64,000 bases of DNA from the NCBI GenBank assembly GCA_034231615.1, contig CM067309.1, positions 35,028,780 through 35,092,779 of the forward strand, given 5' to 3'. This DNA is from Meghimatium bilineatum (taxonomy: Eukaryota; Mollusca; Gastropoda; Stylommatophora; Philomycidae). The position numbers were made by a program, and so were the translations under genes. Under the pieces are notes generated by a model, which saw only the letters and a list, made by a program, of their open reading frames with translations, was not told the origin of the DNA and did no database searches. Of the stretch, positions 44,770 through 56,629 are shown piece by piece. Position 1 is the first letter of the stretch; each line of letters begins with the position of its first letter.

Positions 44770-45230
44770 ATGGTCCATGTCATGTTGCATTGGTTATCAT
44801 GTCTTTCCACGGCTGTGTTTCTTGTGCTGTCAATCATTTCTGATACAAATGTTCTCCCATGCCACCAATGCTAGGTTGTTAAGCTTCTTCTCTTTTAGTC
44901 TTCCGCTACCCCTCTTGCTCTTCAACTTGCCTGTTGTTACAATGTGTTCCATCTTTCCTCTTCTCATCTGTCCAAAATAATGTGGATCGTTGTTTTCTGA
45001 CGCGGGTAAGCAGCTCTCTTTTTTAATTAACTTCTTTCAAGATTTTTGTCATTATACCTCTTTATCTGTCCATGGTGTTCTTAACAGTCTTCTATAAAAT
45101 CACATCTCTACTGCATCTATAATCTTTAACTATCCAACTGATTGTCCAAGATTCACTTCCATACATCAGAATTGGTTCTATATAATGTCTCAGAATTCTC
45201 TTTCAAAACAGAACATTTCTGTAACAACAT
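44770..45230 (-). mobile_element. LINE RT C-terminal fragment
   Basis: The minus strand carries, in order and with frameshifts, RRLLRTPWTDKEV, a KRELLTRV segment and an EGR/KRG-like region, the usual order after the RT palm. Strongly decayed. Confidence 0.55.
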
Positions 45231-45376
45231 ACTAGTCACAGAAATGTATTTTTGTTTAAATCTCTATAACTTGTGTACAGCCATGTTGTTGTTATTGTAT
45301 ATATTTTGAGAATCAAATAACAAATCTTTGATCCACCTGTTTATGGAATTCCTTTATTTGGGGTGTTAATTGAATG

Positions 45377-45660
45377 ACAGTGTAAAACCTACTATAGGTT
45401 ACCATGTGTGATCTGAGCAGAAATTGAACATTTTTCACGACTGAAACGTGTGGGGTGGGAGAGGAATATTCAATAACAATTAGTAATATTTACAGAGTGG
45501 AAACCACAATTGGTCCAGACTGACAGAATAATGTATGTAATAACAGATATTTGCTATATACAGTTCAAATAATAAAGAATAAATATAATTGGTAATTTTG
45601 AAAAGTTTTATATAAGGAAATTTGTTATAAAAGGATGCACTATAGGGGATTCCACTGTAT
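45377..45660 (+). mobile_element. Element F (MITE-like) copy
   Basis: Right end GGATGCACTATAGGGGATTC + CACTG followed by TA. Possible left end CAGTGTAAAACCTACTATAG, an imperfect inverted match. The right half matches 40055-40228. Confidence 0.55.
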
Positions 45661-45662
45661 AA

Positions 45663-46535
45663 TTAACCCATGCAATCCCTTAGCAGCTGAAATCATTGGC
45701 TCTATATACCATTACCATAGCGGTCTTTCTCGTCGGATTAACACAGTTATTTTGGTTGATGTCTATTACCGTTTCCATGTGACTAGACATGCTAAATTTA
45801 GCGCTTACATGATTACCAGTAATGGCGGCTTCCTGTGTTGTTTTCCAAACGATTCTAACAGCAGTTGTTTCCGAACTGCGCAAGGTTTATTATGACCTTC
45901 AGTTTTCATCAAAACTTGGTAAAAAAAAGACCTACTTATGATTCAGATGATGCTGATAGGCAGTTTTTAAGTGGAATTCTAGAGAACGTGAATGAATCAG
46001 ACATTGATGGAGGAGTAGTTGAGTATTTAGTAGACTTAGTTGAAATTAGTGATGATCTGTAGTGTAGTCCTAATTGATGAAGTGCGCATCCTGTGTCTAG
46101 GGCATTATTTATGTGAACTAAACCTTCTAGGGCATTATTTATGTGAACTAAACATATATGTTTAGAGTAGTTAACGGTTACATAATGTTGTTGTCATGCC
46201 ACATAAGGGAGACTGCTTTGCAGCTTTCATTTGAACATTTATCAGCAAACAAATTGACACAAGTAAATGGGGCCAACATGAAACTGGTGCTAATTTATTT
46301 TCCACTTGCATGTTACATGACAAGTAAATTTATCTTTCAAGACATTCACAAAAATGTGTTCACAGATCAGTACCTCTTCCATTTATCTGTTAATTGGACT
46401 TTGAATTATAAAAATTGATTGCAAATTGTACTTTATATTAGTTTTCTTGCACAATCACAATTTGTGCAGAATTACTTCCTGCCATGGGAATTAAGCCTGG
46501 AGTTTTACCTGAACAGCTGAGATTGAAAGGGTTAA
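45663..46535 (+). mobile_element. piggyBac-type element, 873 bp, non-autonomous
   Basis: TTAA (45663-45666) and TTAA (46532-46535) bound the element. The inner ends are inverted repeats (left CCCATGCAATCCC…AGCAGCTG; right, reversed, CCCTTTCAATCTCAGCTG). TTAA duplication with a CCC terminus is diagnostic of piggyBac. A short ORF (45865-46062) includes an acidic stretch, YDSDDADRQFLSGILENVN, like a transposase N-terminus; the catalytic domain is absent. A 31-bp direct duplication sits at 46094-46152. Confidence 0.8.
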
Positions 46536-46720
46536 TGTATAATTTTTATACTAACACTGTATAATACTGTATAATTTGAAAAAATGTAGCAAAAAAATCT
46601 GCAAATGTAACATCAATAGACTTATCTGTACATTTCATCTGAGCCTGTTTTCTACACAAAAATCACTCATAACCTTTGAAACTAGAATGAATGTCTGAAT
46701 TGTAATAGCCTTCACATTTC
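46536..46720. other. No feature recognised
   Basis: Short AT-rich spacer between piggyBac-type element and SINE-A. Confidence 0.4.
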
Positions 46721-46990
46721 TTCTTCTACATTTGTTCTCAAACTCCTACAAATTAGCAGGATGTAGTTTGAAGAACATAATTTGTTTTATCATGGTTTAC
46801 AGCGATATCTGCACCTCTTGGTCTGACATATCCGACTTCAACATTTATGAGTCACATTGGCCATCTGTGGGATGGGACGGCCACCTCAATCCCCATAACC
46901 ACCTTAGGCGCCTCTTACGACATGCATGGAATGTAAATTGTTGGTATTCATTTCTCCTTTTTCAGACCCTGTCAACACATGGCAAGCCTT
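46708..46990 (-). mobile_element. SINE-A copy
   Basis: CTTCTACATTTGTTCTCAAA … CCTCTTACGACATGCATGGA … CTTTTTCAGACCCTGTCAAC. AGCCTTCACAT before and AGCCTTTACAC after may be a diverged target-site duplication. Confidence 0.85.
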
Positions 46991-47039
46991 TACACAATGC
47001 ATCCTCAGCTGTGAGAATATCAGAGTTGCATACATACAT

Positions 47040-48325
47040 TCATCCTCCACTTCAGCACTAGGCATCATCATTGCCCCGATCTTCAACATTCTCACTTCAG
47101 CATTAGGCATCATCATCATTGCCCCAATCTTCAACATTCTCACTTCAGCACTAGGCATCATCATTGCCCCCATCTTCAACATTCTCACTTCAGCACCAGG
47201 CATCATCATCATTGCCTCAATCTTCTACATCCTCACTTCAGCACTAGGCATCAGCATTGCCCCAATCTTCTACATTCTCACTTGAGCACTAGGCATCATC
47301 ATTGCCCCAATCTTCTACATTCTCACTTCAGTACTAGGTATCAATATTGCCTCGATCTTCCACATTTTCACTTCAGCACTAGGAATCATCATTGCCCAGA
47401 TCTTCTACATTCTCACTTCAGCACTAGGCATCATCATTGCCCCGATCTTCTACAACCTCACTTCATCACTAGACATCATCATTGCCCCAATCTTCAACAT
47501 TCTCACTTCATCACTAGACATCATCATTGCCCCAATCTTCAACATTCTCACTTCAGTACTAGACATCATCATTGCCCCAATCTTCAACATTCTCACTTCA
47601 GCACTAGGCATCATCATTGCCCCAATCTTCTACATTCTCACTTCAGCACTAGGCATCATCATTGCCCCAATCTTCAACATTCTCACTTCAGCACTAGGCA
47701 TCATCATTGCCCCGATTTTCAACATTCTCACTTCAGCACCAGGCATCATCATCATTGCCTCGATCTTCTACAACCTCACTTCATCACTAGACATCATCAT
47801 TGCCCCAATCTTCAACATTCTCACTTCAGTACTAGACATCATCATTGCCCCGATCTTCAACATTCTCACTTCAGCACTAGGCATCATCATTGCCCCGATC
47901 TTCAACATTCTCACTTCAGCACTAGGCATCATCATTGCCCCAATCTTCAACATTCTCACTTCAGTACTAGACATCATCATTGCCCCAATCTTCAACATTC
48001 TCACTTCAGCACTAGGCATCATCATTGCCCCGATCTTCAACATTCTCACTTCAGCACTAGGCATCATCATTGCCCCAATCTTCAACATTCTCACTTCAGC
48101 ACTAGGCATCATCATTGCCCCAATCTTCTACATTCTCACTTCAGCACTAGGCATCATCATTGCCCCGATCTTCAACATTCTCACTTCAGCACTAGGCATC
48201 ATCATTGCCCCGATCTTCAACATTCTCACTTCAGCACTAGGCATCATCATTGCCCCAATCTTCAACATTCTCACTTCAGCACTAGGCATCATCATTGCCC
48301 CGATCTTTAACATTCTCACTTCTGT
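47040..48325. repeat. Minisatellite, 45-bp unit, ~28 copies
   Basis: CTTCAGCACTAGGCATCATC + ATTGCCCCAATCTTCAAC. A multiple of three, so a 342-codon plus frame (HFSTRHHHCPNLQHS) and several minus frames (MMMPSAEVRMLKIGA) stay open. Open frames on both strands, and one 48-bp unit with an extra ATC, are what a stop-free unit would give. Confidence 0.98.
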
Positions 48326-48329
48326 TCAC

Positions 48330-48635
48330 CGCATTACTGATACAGCACTTTTTGAAAGATAGGATAATCATTTCTGATGGAATGTCCCGGCTATACTTCT
48401 TTCACCCTTTCTGTGATTGTGATGATGTCAACCCTTTTCGTGTCACTTAAAACCAACATACGACCTTCTTTCACAACATTGCTTTTCTTCATCTTTGTGA
48501 TTTACATTCTTCTCTGCTAATGACCACATAAACACATACTTAGATGGGTGGGAATTTTCAAACAGTCACAAGTTTTCATTTAATTAATACTTGCTGTGAA
48601 CAAGAAGTTTGAATTGATATAACGAACTGTGCTTA
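48330..48635. other. No feature recognised
   Basis: Nothing supported. Confidence 0.4.
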
Positions 48636-48639
48636 TTTT

Positions 48640-48815
48640 TTGCGTTCGTTCACAAACTCCCACTGGATATCTCTTATAGCAGGCCAAAGGTCCTGGATTT
48701 CCAGCAGGATGTACCAGTAGTCCAGAGATTGGAAAATGTGCTGGTTTTGTGTCTCAGTTTTATTTACGCAAATGGCCAAATACACCTGACTTTGGCGTGA
48801 GACTTTTAATATATT
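48640..48815 (-). mobile_element. SINE-B copy
   Basis: GCGTTCGTTCACAAACTCCC, GATATCTCTTATAGCAGGC, TTTTATTTACGCAAATGGC. Note the CTCTTATAGCAGG variant, the same as the seed of the 63-64 kb array. Confidence 0.75.
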
Positions 48816-49119
48816 CTTTTAGTTTCAGTTGTCTAGTGACAATTAGATTTTTGGAAGAGAGAGGGAGTGAATGTTCAAAGAAAACAAGTAGGCCCTACAT
48901 GACACAAGTATCTTTGTTAAGATTGTGACTATCATTAATACAGCTTTGAAAAATAGCATGTGTTGTTGAAGAACCTTCTTATACAGGTAGGACCTAGGCA
49001 TGAACACTGGGTGGACAAGGGTCCTTCCCTGTGAAATAACATTAAAGAAAAAATAATTTCCTGATTAATGAGAAGCAATACTTTTGATCTTGACTTGACT
49101 GATAGTGTCCGTAAAAAAA

Positions 49120-51040
49120 AGGGGGTTATTGATTTCATTTGACTCTACAGCCTTCAAAGATGTGTTATTGATTTCACTTGATTCTACAGCCATCAAAGAT
49201 GTGTTATTGATTTCACTTGATTCTACAGCCATCAAAGATGTGGGATTGATTTCACTTGATTCTACAGCCATCAAAGATGTGTTATTGATTTCACTTGATT
49301 CTACAGCCATCAAAGATGTGGTATTGATTTCACTTGATTCTACAGCCATCAAAGATGTGGGATTGATTTCACTTGATTCTACAGCCATCAAAGATGTGTT
49401 ATTGATTTCACTTGATTCTACAGCCATCAAAGATGTGGTATTGATTTCACTTGATACCATCAAAGATGTGGTATTGATTTCACTTGATTCTACAGCAAAG
49501 ATGTGGGATTGATTTCACTTGATACCATCAAAGATGTGGGATTGATTTCACTTGATGCCATCAAAGATGTGGTATTGATTTCACTTGATTCTACAGCCAT
49601 CAAAGATGTGGGATTGATTTCACTTGATTCTACACCCATCAAAGATGTGGTATTGATTTCACTTGATTCTACAGCCATCAAAGATGTAGGATGGATTTCA
49701 TTTTATACACCAATCAAAGATGTGGGATTGATTTCACTTGATTCTACAGCCATCAAAGATGTGGTATTGATTTCACTTGATTCTACAGCCATCAAAGATG
49801 TGGGATTGATTTTACTTGATTCTACAGCCATCAAAGATGTGGGATTGATTTCACTTGATACCATCAAAGATGTGGGATTGATTTCACTTGATACCATCAA
49901 AGATGTGGGATTGATTTCACTTGATTCTACAGCCATCAAAGATGTGGGATTGATTTCACTTGATTCTACAGCCATCAAAGACGTGGGATTGATTTCACTT
50001 GATGCCATCAAAGATGTGGTATTGATTTCACTTGATTCTACAGCCATCAAAGATGTAGGATGGATTTCACTTTATACACCAATCGAAGATGTGGGATTGA
50101 TTTCACTTGATTCTACAGCCATCAAAGATGTGGTATTTATTTCACTTGATTCTACAGCATCAAATATGTGGGATTGATTTCACTTGATTCTACAGCCATC
50201 AAAGATGTGGGATTGATTTCACTTGATTCTACAGCCATCAAAGATGTGGGATTGATTTCACTTGATTCTACAGCCATCAAAGATGTGAGATTGATTTCAC
50301 TTGATTCTACAGCCATCAAAGATGTGGGATTGATTTCACTTGATTCTACAGCCATCAAAGAGGGGGTATTAATTTCACTTGATTCTACAGCCATCAAAGT
50401 TGTGGGATTGATTTTACTTGATTCTACAGCCATCAAAGATGGATTGATTTCACTTGATTCTACAGCGATCAAAGATGTGTTATTGATTTCACTTGATACC
50501 ATCAAAGATGTGGTATTGATTTCACTTGATTCTACAGCCATCAAAGATGTGTTATTGATTTCACTTGATACCATCAAAGATGTGGGATTGATTTCACTTG
50601 ATTCTACAGCCATCAAAGATGTGGGATTGATTTCACTTGATGCCATCAAAGATGTGGTATTGATTTCACTTGATTCTACAGCCATCAAAGATGTAGGATG
50701 GATTTCATTTTATACACCAATCAAAGATGTGGGATTGATTTCACTTGATTCTACAGCCATCAAAGATGTGGTATTGATTTCACTTGATTCTACAGCCATC
50801 AAATATGTGGGATTGATTTCACTTGGTTCTTCAGCCATCAAAGATGTGGGATTGATTTCACTTGATTCTATGGCCATCAAAGATGTGGGATTGATTTCAC
50901 TTGATTCTACAGCCATCAAAGATGTGGGATTTATTTCACTTGATTCTACAGCCATCAAAGATGTGGGATTGATTTCACTTGATTCTACAGCCATCAAAGA
51001 TGTAGGATTGATTTCACTTGATTCTAGTCATCAAAGATTT
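49120..51040. repeat. Minisatellite, 39-bp unit, ~50 copies
   Basis: GATTGATTTCACTTGATTCT + ACAGCCATCAAAGATGTGG. Includes 33-bp units lacking six bases and a distinctive GGATGGATTTCATTTTATAC unit at about 49690, 50060 and 50698, so a multi-unit block is repeated. Three plus frames (135, 224 and 445 codons) follow each other, separated by frameshifting deletions at about 49495 and 50158. Confidence 0.98.
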
Positions 51041-51149
51041 GTGATCTTTCCCTTCAATTCATTGATCTATTTTATTATTTGCATAAATGATTTTTTATAT
51101 TACTTCAATTGTCATGTGTTTCCTTGTCTCTGGGTATCTCCATTAAATA

Positions 51150-51600
51150 TGGGTTTACCTTGTCACTGTCTCAGTAACATGGGTTTTCCTTGTCGCTGTC
51201 TCAGTAACATGGGTTTTCCTTGTCGCTGTCTCAGTAACATGGGATTTCCTTGTCGCTGTCTCAGTAACATGGGTTTTCCTTGTTGCTGCCTATGTAACAT
51301 GAGTTTTCCTTGTCGCTGTCTCAGTAACATGGGTTTTCCTTGTCGCAGTCTCAGTAACATGGGTTTTCCTTGTAGCTGTCTCAGTAACATGGGTTTTCCT
51401 TGTAGCTGTCTCAGTAACATGGGATTTCCTTGTCGCTGTCTCAGTAACATGGGTTTTCCATGTCACTGTCTCAGTAACGGGTTTTCCTTGACGCTGTCTC
51501 AGTAACATGGGTTTTCCTTGTCTCTGTCTCAGTAACATGGGTTTTCCTTGTCGCAATCTCAGTAACATGGGTTTACTTGTCTCTGGATATCTCAATTACA
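51150..51600. repeat. Minisatellite, 30-bp unit, ~14 copies
   Basis: TGTCTCAGTAACATGGGTTT + TCCTTGTCGC. The 445-codon frame of the preceding array runs into this one (…NMGFPCRCLS…). Decayed copies continue to about 51700. Confidence 0.97.
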
Positions 51601-51739
51601 TAGAAACTTTCCTTGTATCTTGGTTACTTGGGGGGTTTCCTTGTCTCTGAGTATCTCAGCTACACAAGGATTTCCTTGTCTCTGAGTATCTCAGCTACAA
51701 ATCGAAAATATGTACTCACTGCACAAAACTGAAGTCCAA

Positions 51740-52025
51740 TAGGTAAAGCTTGAAACAAGGTAATGAAGTTTTGCTAATTGTACGAAACAAACATAGGCAC
51801 ACACACAAATCGACGTTTCGACCGAAAGGCCTTTATCAAGAATCACAAACACATATAAATCAAAAACAACAAGTAGGGACGACACAGCTTGCGTTCACAT
51901 GTAGTAAGTTGGTCGAAGTGATAGAAATGAGGTCAAAAGTGACAAACGGGAAATAAACAGAAATAGGAAGTAAACAAAGCTGGATACATGTTAAAACAAG
52001 ACCGGGAGATGACGGAACAACCCGA
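51740..52025 (-). mobile_element. Possible Penelope-like element remnant with hammerhead-like core
   Basis: Minus-strand sequence 51841-51809 reads TTGATAAAGG, CC, TTTC, GG, TCGAAACG. That is, a near-CUGAUGA box, a short stem II and a GAAAC box, as in hammerhead motifs carried by Penelope-like retroelements (established in the literature). The CUGAUGA box is imperfect, and no RT or GIY-YIG ORF is visible. Confidence 0.35.
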
Positions 52026-52079
52026 TATTATACATATGTCAAGTGCTCATTCATGTATAGGTGGAGGTGTTGAGTCAAT

Positions 52080-52330
52080 TGCAAAATGGACCGTAACATA
52101 AGAAAAAAGGCAAATCCATTTTTTGGCCACTTCATGAGACATGCACAACATGAGAACATAGTCACAACAGGCAAAATTGAAGGCAACAGAGACAGAGGGC
52201 GACAACGTGAGAAAATATTAGACAGTTTGACAACCTGGCACGGCAAGGAAACAATGATTTTGATAGATAATACTGTGGACAGAGAGCTATGCCAGCTGGC
52301 ATGGCACCTGATGATGATGATGACTACATT
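52080..52330 (+). mobile_element. LINE RT C-terminal fragment
   Basis: The open frame from 52086 reads MDRNIRKKANPFFGHFMRHA, ENIVTTGKIEGNRDRGRQRE and ILDSLTTW: the FGHxMR…GKIEGxRxRGRQR motif of non-LTR RT ORFs. Short, 5'-truncated. Confidence 0.88.
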
Positions 52331-52334
52331 TTCC

Positions 52335-52980
52335 TGCCATCCCACAGAACATTGTGACTTATTTACTTGCTCTCATATATATATATAGCGGTTCTCAAGC
52401 ATGTGATGGACCCAGTCAACTAAGGAACTTGATTTAATGGCCATCACCCGAATATCCTGGATACCCTATTTCCTGTGTCATTGAAGTGGTCAGCAACAGG
52501 ATTTCCCTAATGGTATTTTTTATGCTGTACAGATGTTTGCAGAATCAGTCTGTCCAGTCTCACCTATATAAGGTTTGTAATTTATCAATGTAATGTTGAG
52601 ATGACATTACCTATTCTTCCTGCAGAACCAAATGTCTTGGGAAACGGGGAAAACATAAATAACCTTGTCTGTTTGTCCTCATCATGTGAGTCTGTCTGAC
52701 CAATCTTCAAGTCATTGGAGACTTTATGGTAGTACAGTTACATGAGTCTAATCCTAATTTTGATAGACTTCATTTGTAGAATTATAATCTGAATGTAGCA
52801 GATATATCACAGGCTGTGAGCCTATCTCCCAACTTTTCCTAGCTGCATTCTGGAAATGAAAAAAAGCTGCCTGGAAAGAAAACAATGGCTCTATTTTTGT
52901 TCAGCCTGAATTAGTTCAGGCCCCAGTTGCCACAAGGGAGATAAGTAGTAAGCTTGTGAAGTAGAGAAAAAAAAATGATA
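52335..52980. other. No gene feature
   Basis: Contains the diverged relative (52800-52945) of the 41800-41960 dispersed repeat; otherwise nothing. Confidence 0.45.
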
Positions 52981-52989
52981 CATGAGTTT

Positions 52990-53120
52990 TCACAAGAAAA
53001 GTATACAATAACACAAGATGACTAAATCACACAACAATAACACAAGATGACTAAATCACACAACAATAACACAAGATGACTAAATCACACAACAATAACA
53101 CAAGATGCTTAAGACTAAAT
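52990..53120. repeat. Minisatellite, 28-bp unit, ~4 copies
   Basis: AATAACACAAGATGACTAAA + TCACACAAC units. Confidence 0.95.
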
Positions 53121-54510
53121 CACAACAATAATAATAATAATGAACATGTTTATTACATGTGAAATCATGTCAACTTTACTTTATCAACTTGTAGAAAACA
53201 CAACATCATTCTCATATAACAATCTCATTTATATTAACATCTGTGCAAACATCTTCAGGTTCACCCTTGATGTCCTCACAGGATGGGCTTAAAAATAATA
53301 TAACTTTAGTGTATCCTTGTGGGGAGTCCATCATTTGTCCTGGCTCACCAAAAAAAAAAAATTTATTTTTTCCCATAATTAGCACCACAAAAAAAACCTG
53401 TGTACAATGTTAACATTCAATTATGGATAGTAGGTAATGTTAACGCTCAATTACAGATGGTATATAATGTTATGCGGCCTGTATCACACAAGCCACTCCC
53501 TGTAACTCTCTAATGGGAGAAAATTACAGTATGACTTTTATTTTTAAATATAAAGTTAATATTCAATTATGGATAGTCAAAGAATGTCAACTCACCACGC
53601 ACACCTACAGTAGTAACTATAATATACATATTTAATATAACCTTCGTAAACATCAATTTTTACAAAGATGAAGTGACTATACCGTCAATCTCATGGGGAT
53701 GAAATGAACTTAAACACAGAAATGAGAACTCAAACTGCAACAATTCAAACGCAACAACTTGGATAGTAGCTTGTAAACTACACACAATTTAGAACACCAA
53801 AAATATAAACTTTGCAAGCATATGTAACTTACACTTAATTAATTATATATATATATGTACATATTGGTTTAAATATAATTTATCATTATGCATTATTATC
53901 CCTGGTAATAATGGGCAATATGAAATCTTACAGATAACAACAAATACTGAAATCAAATCATGATATATCTGCGGATCTACTGCAAAAATAATGATTTATC
54001 TCTGACTACTGCAAATATGGTAGCTTCAATAGTTCATTATCTTAGTAACATTGTTTCATGTGCACAACATTTAAACAACATCCAACCATTTAAAAAAAAA
54101 AAAAAAAACTCAAACACTAGTGCTCTCTATCATATCTCATACACTTGTCAGACAACATGGCAAGAACAACACAGTTAATCATTCATTTTACACACGCTGT
54201 TTATATTTATATATATTTTTAATAAAGACATAGTATGTGTCTGCTAATAGGGGATGAGAAAAAAACGTTTCTACATCAGTGAGCCAAGACAGGAAATTAG
54301 TTTTAGTATTGTTGGTGTGACTAAACACATTATGTTTTTGTATGTTTTAAGATCATATCTGCCAACTCTACTTTCCGATATTTGTTCTGGTGCCCATTTC
54401 CTGAGAATGTGTCAACCAACAGAATGTTTACAGTTGAAATACAATTTTCAACTGAGAATCAATCCTAGACCACGTGGTAAGGATACCACTGAGCAACTAT
54501 GGCTCCCAAA
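53120..54510. other. No gene recognised
   Basis: AT-rich, A/C-biased + strand; the ORFs at 53960 and 54254 show no domain. Confidence 0.45.
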
Positions 54511-54519
54511 ATTATTTCT

Positions 54520-54660
54520 GTGGATGGTCTCAAAACTCCTGCTCATTAGCAGGGTGTAGTCCAGAGAATGGAATGTATGTTTACAGCTTGGCTGTAAAAT
54601 ATGTAGCATTCTGCCTGACACATCCAGGTTTTGGTTCACGTGCTATTGGATGGAACAGGC
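54520..54660 (-). mobile_element. Truncated SINE-A
   Basis: TGGTCTCAAAACTCCTGCTC, GCAGGGTGTAGTCCAGAGAA and GCCTGACACATCCAGG; both ends decayed. Confidence 0.7.
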
Positions 54661-54689
54661 AGCCCACATTTGCAGTTAGAACTAACCTC

Positions 54690-54910
54690 AGCACACACAA
54701 CGCACATCATCACACTTGCAGTTAGAACTCACGTCATCACACTTAGAATTCACATCACACTTGCAGTAAGAAATCAAATCATCACACTTGAAGTTATATT
54801 CATATCACACTTGAAGTTAGAACTCACGTCATCACACTTAGAATTCACATCACACTTGTAGTCAGAACTCAAATCGTCACACTCGTATATTCATATCATT
54901 ACACTTGCAG
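54690..54910. repeat. Irregular tandem repeat
   Basis: CACTTGCAGTTAGAACTCAC, GTCATCACACTTAGAATTCA and so on, in a compound ~45-80-bp arrangement. Confidence 0.9.
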
Positions 54911-56110
54911 AGATCTATATATACAATCAATATACTTATTTCTTCTATACATTTGTACAAGAACAATAACGAACAATTTACATTCATAATGTCACATGAC
55001 CAAAACTGGCCAGAGAATGGATACACTTTGCCAACTAAAGAAATAATAATAATAATCTCTATGCAAGCCAATATAAACACACAAAGTGATATAATTTCTG
55101 TTGTTGATACAGGCAAGGCTGGCTAAAGTATACATAGAAACACAAAAAATAATGGATTTAAGAGCCAAATAGGTCCCCCCCCACAAGGCAACTGTTGCAT
55201 GAAGTGGGAAGATAAGTTATTCACAGAATGATTGAAAGACTAGTGCAACAGTCTGCGGATGGAATGATTGCCAGTAGACTGGACAAGTCATGACTGTACA
55301 CGTTAAATTTAAACACAATGTGCATTCTATTCAATAATTGTATTCACACGCATACAGAACAGGATTCCAAACACTCTTCTGCTATAATCTGACAATCTTA
55401 TTTAAGCAAATGTATAGCTCTCATCTCTGTTACACGTCAAGTACTGTTAACAACATCAATGTTCAGATTCCCCAAAAAGTTCACAAACACACTGGGACAA
55501 CTATTCACAAAATGTATTCATACACAAATTTTGTTAAAGTAGAAATATTTCTGACAATGAAACATCAAATTTACAAAAATATATTGTGATGATGCTAGTG
55601 GCTCCCCATACTAGAAATATTCTACAACACAGGATATAACCACACATGTGTGCCAAAGTTGCATGATTCACCGTACAAGAAACACTCAGTATAAACACAC
55701 ACAATGCTTCCAAGACAAACATCACCACCATACATATGATGTATAATAAACACACACAACACAATCATGATCTAGAAATCAAAATATAAACACACCCACA
55801 AAATCATCATTTCCATTCACTAGACTACACACTACTGGAAATCTAGTACAACCATTGTCCTATTACACAAAAAATCCAATGAGAATTTGAAAAAGAAGAA
55901 TGATATAGAAGATAAAGGGTGGTTGAATTATGAAACATCGTCATAGTATTCATCATGTCGAAAATGGATATGCTGGGCCAGAAAGCATAAGATAATGCAG
56001 CTCCACTGTGAAGCCAGCAACACAACGTACTTTGTGCTGCCAATAGAAATCACACAAGCTTTAATGTTGGTTATTAGAGAATAAATGCAGAATACTCAGA
56101 TTTCCCATTG
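54910..56110. other. No gene recognised
   Basis: A/C-rich + strand (T/G-rich on the SBNO sense strand); ORFs here are short and without domains. Could be distal 3' UTR or intergenic. Confidence 0.4.
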
Positions 56111-56124
56111 ACCAGACACATAAG

Positions 56125-56275
56125 TATTCAGCTGTCTAGGTAGTGGTTGACCGGAGACATAAGTCTTCAGCTGTCTAGGCGGTGGTTGACCAGACACATA
56201 AGTCTTCGTCTGTCTAGGCGGTGGTTGACCAGACACATAAGTCTTCAGCTGTCTATGCAGTGGTTGACCAGAACA
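56125..56275. repeat. Minisatellite, 39-bp unit, ~4 copies
   Basis: GGTGGTTGACCAGACACATA + AGTCTTCAGCTGTCTAGGC units. Confidence 0.95.
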
Positions 56276-56439
56276 TCACCTACAGAAAGTACTTCAAAAA
56301 TGATGCAGACATTCCCCAACCTCATAGCATGCTCTCTGGTACCTATTTCTTGGTGGCTGAATCAACCATAAGATTTTGGGCAAACTATGAGTGACAAGTG
56401 AACTAGAACTATGATCGTATGAATGATGATCAAATGTCC

Positions 56440-56625
56440 TAACCACAATACTAACTACCATTCAATTTTTTTGGGCTCCCAAACAATATAAACACACACA
56501 ATACCAACTACCATACAATCAATTTTAATGGGCTCCCAAACAATATAAACACACACACAATACTAACTACCATTCAATTTTGTTGGGCTCCCAAACAATA
56601 TAAAAAACACACACAATGCTATAGT
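56440..56625. repeat. Tandem repeat, ~60-bp unit, 3 copies plus an outlier
   Basis: GGGCTCCCAAACAATATAAA + CACACACA preceded by TAACTACCATTCAATTTT. A fourth copy sits alone at about 57470-57515. Confidence 0.9.
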
Positions 56626-56629
56626 CTTC

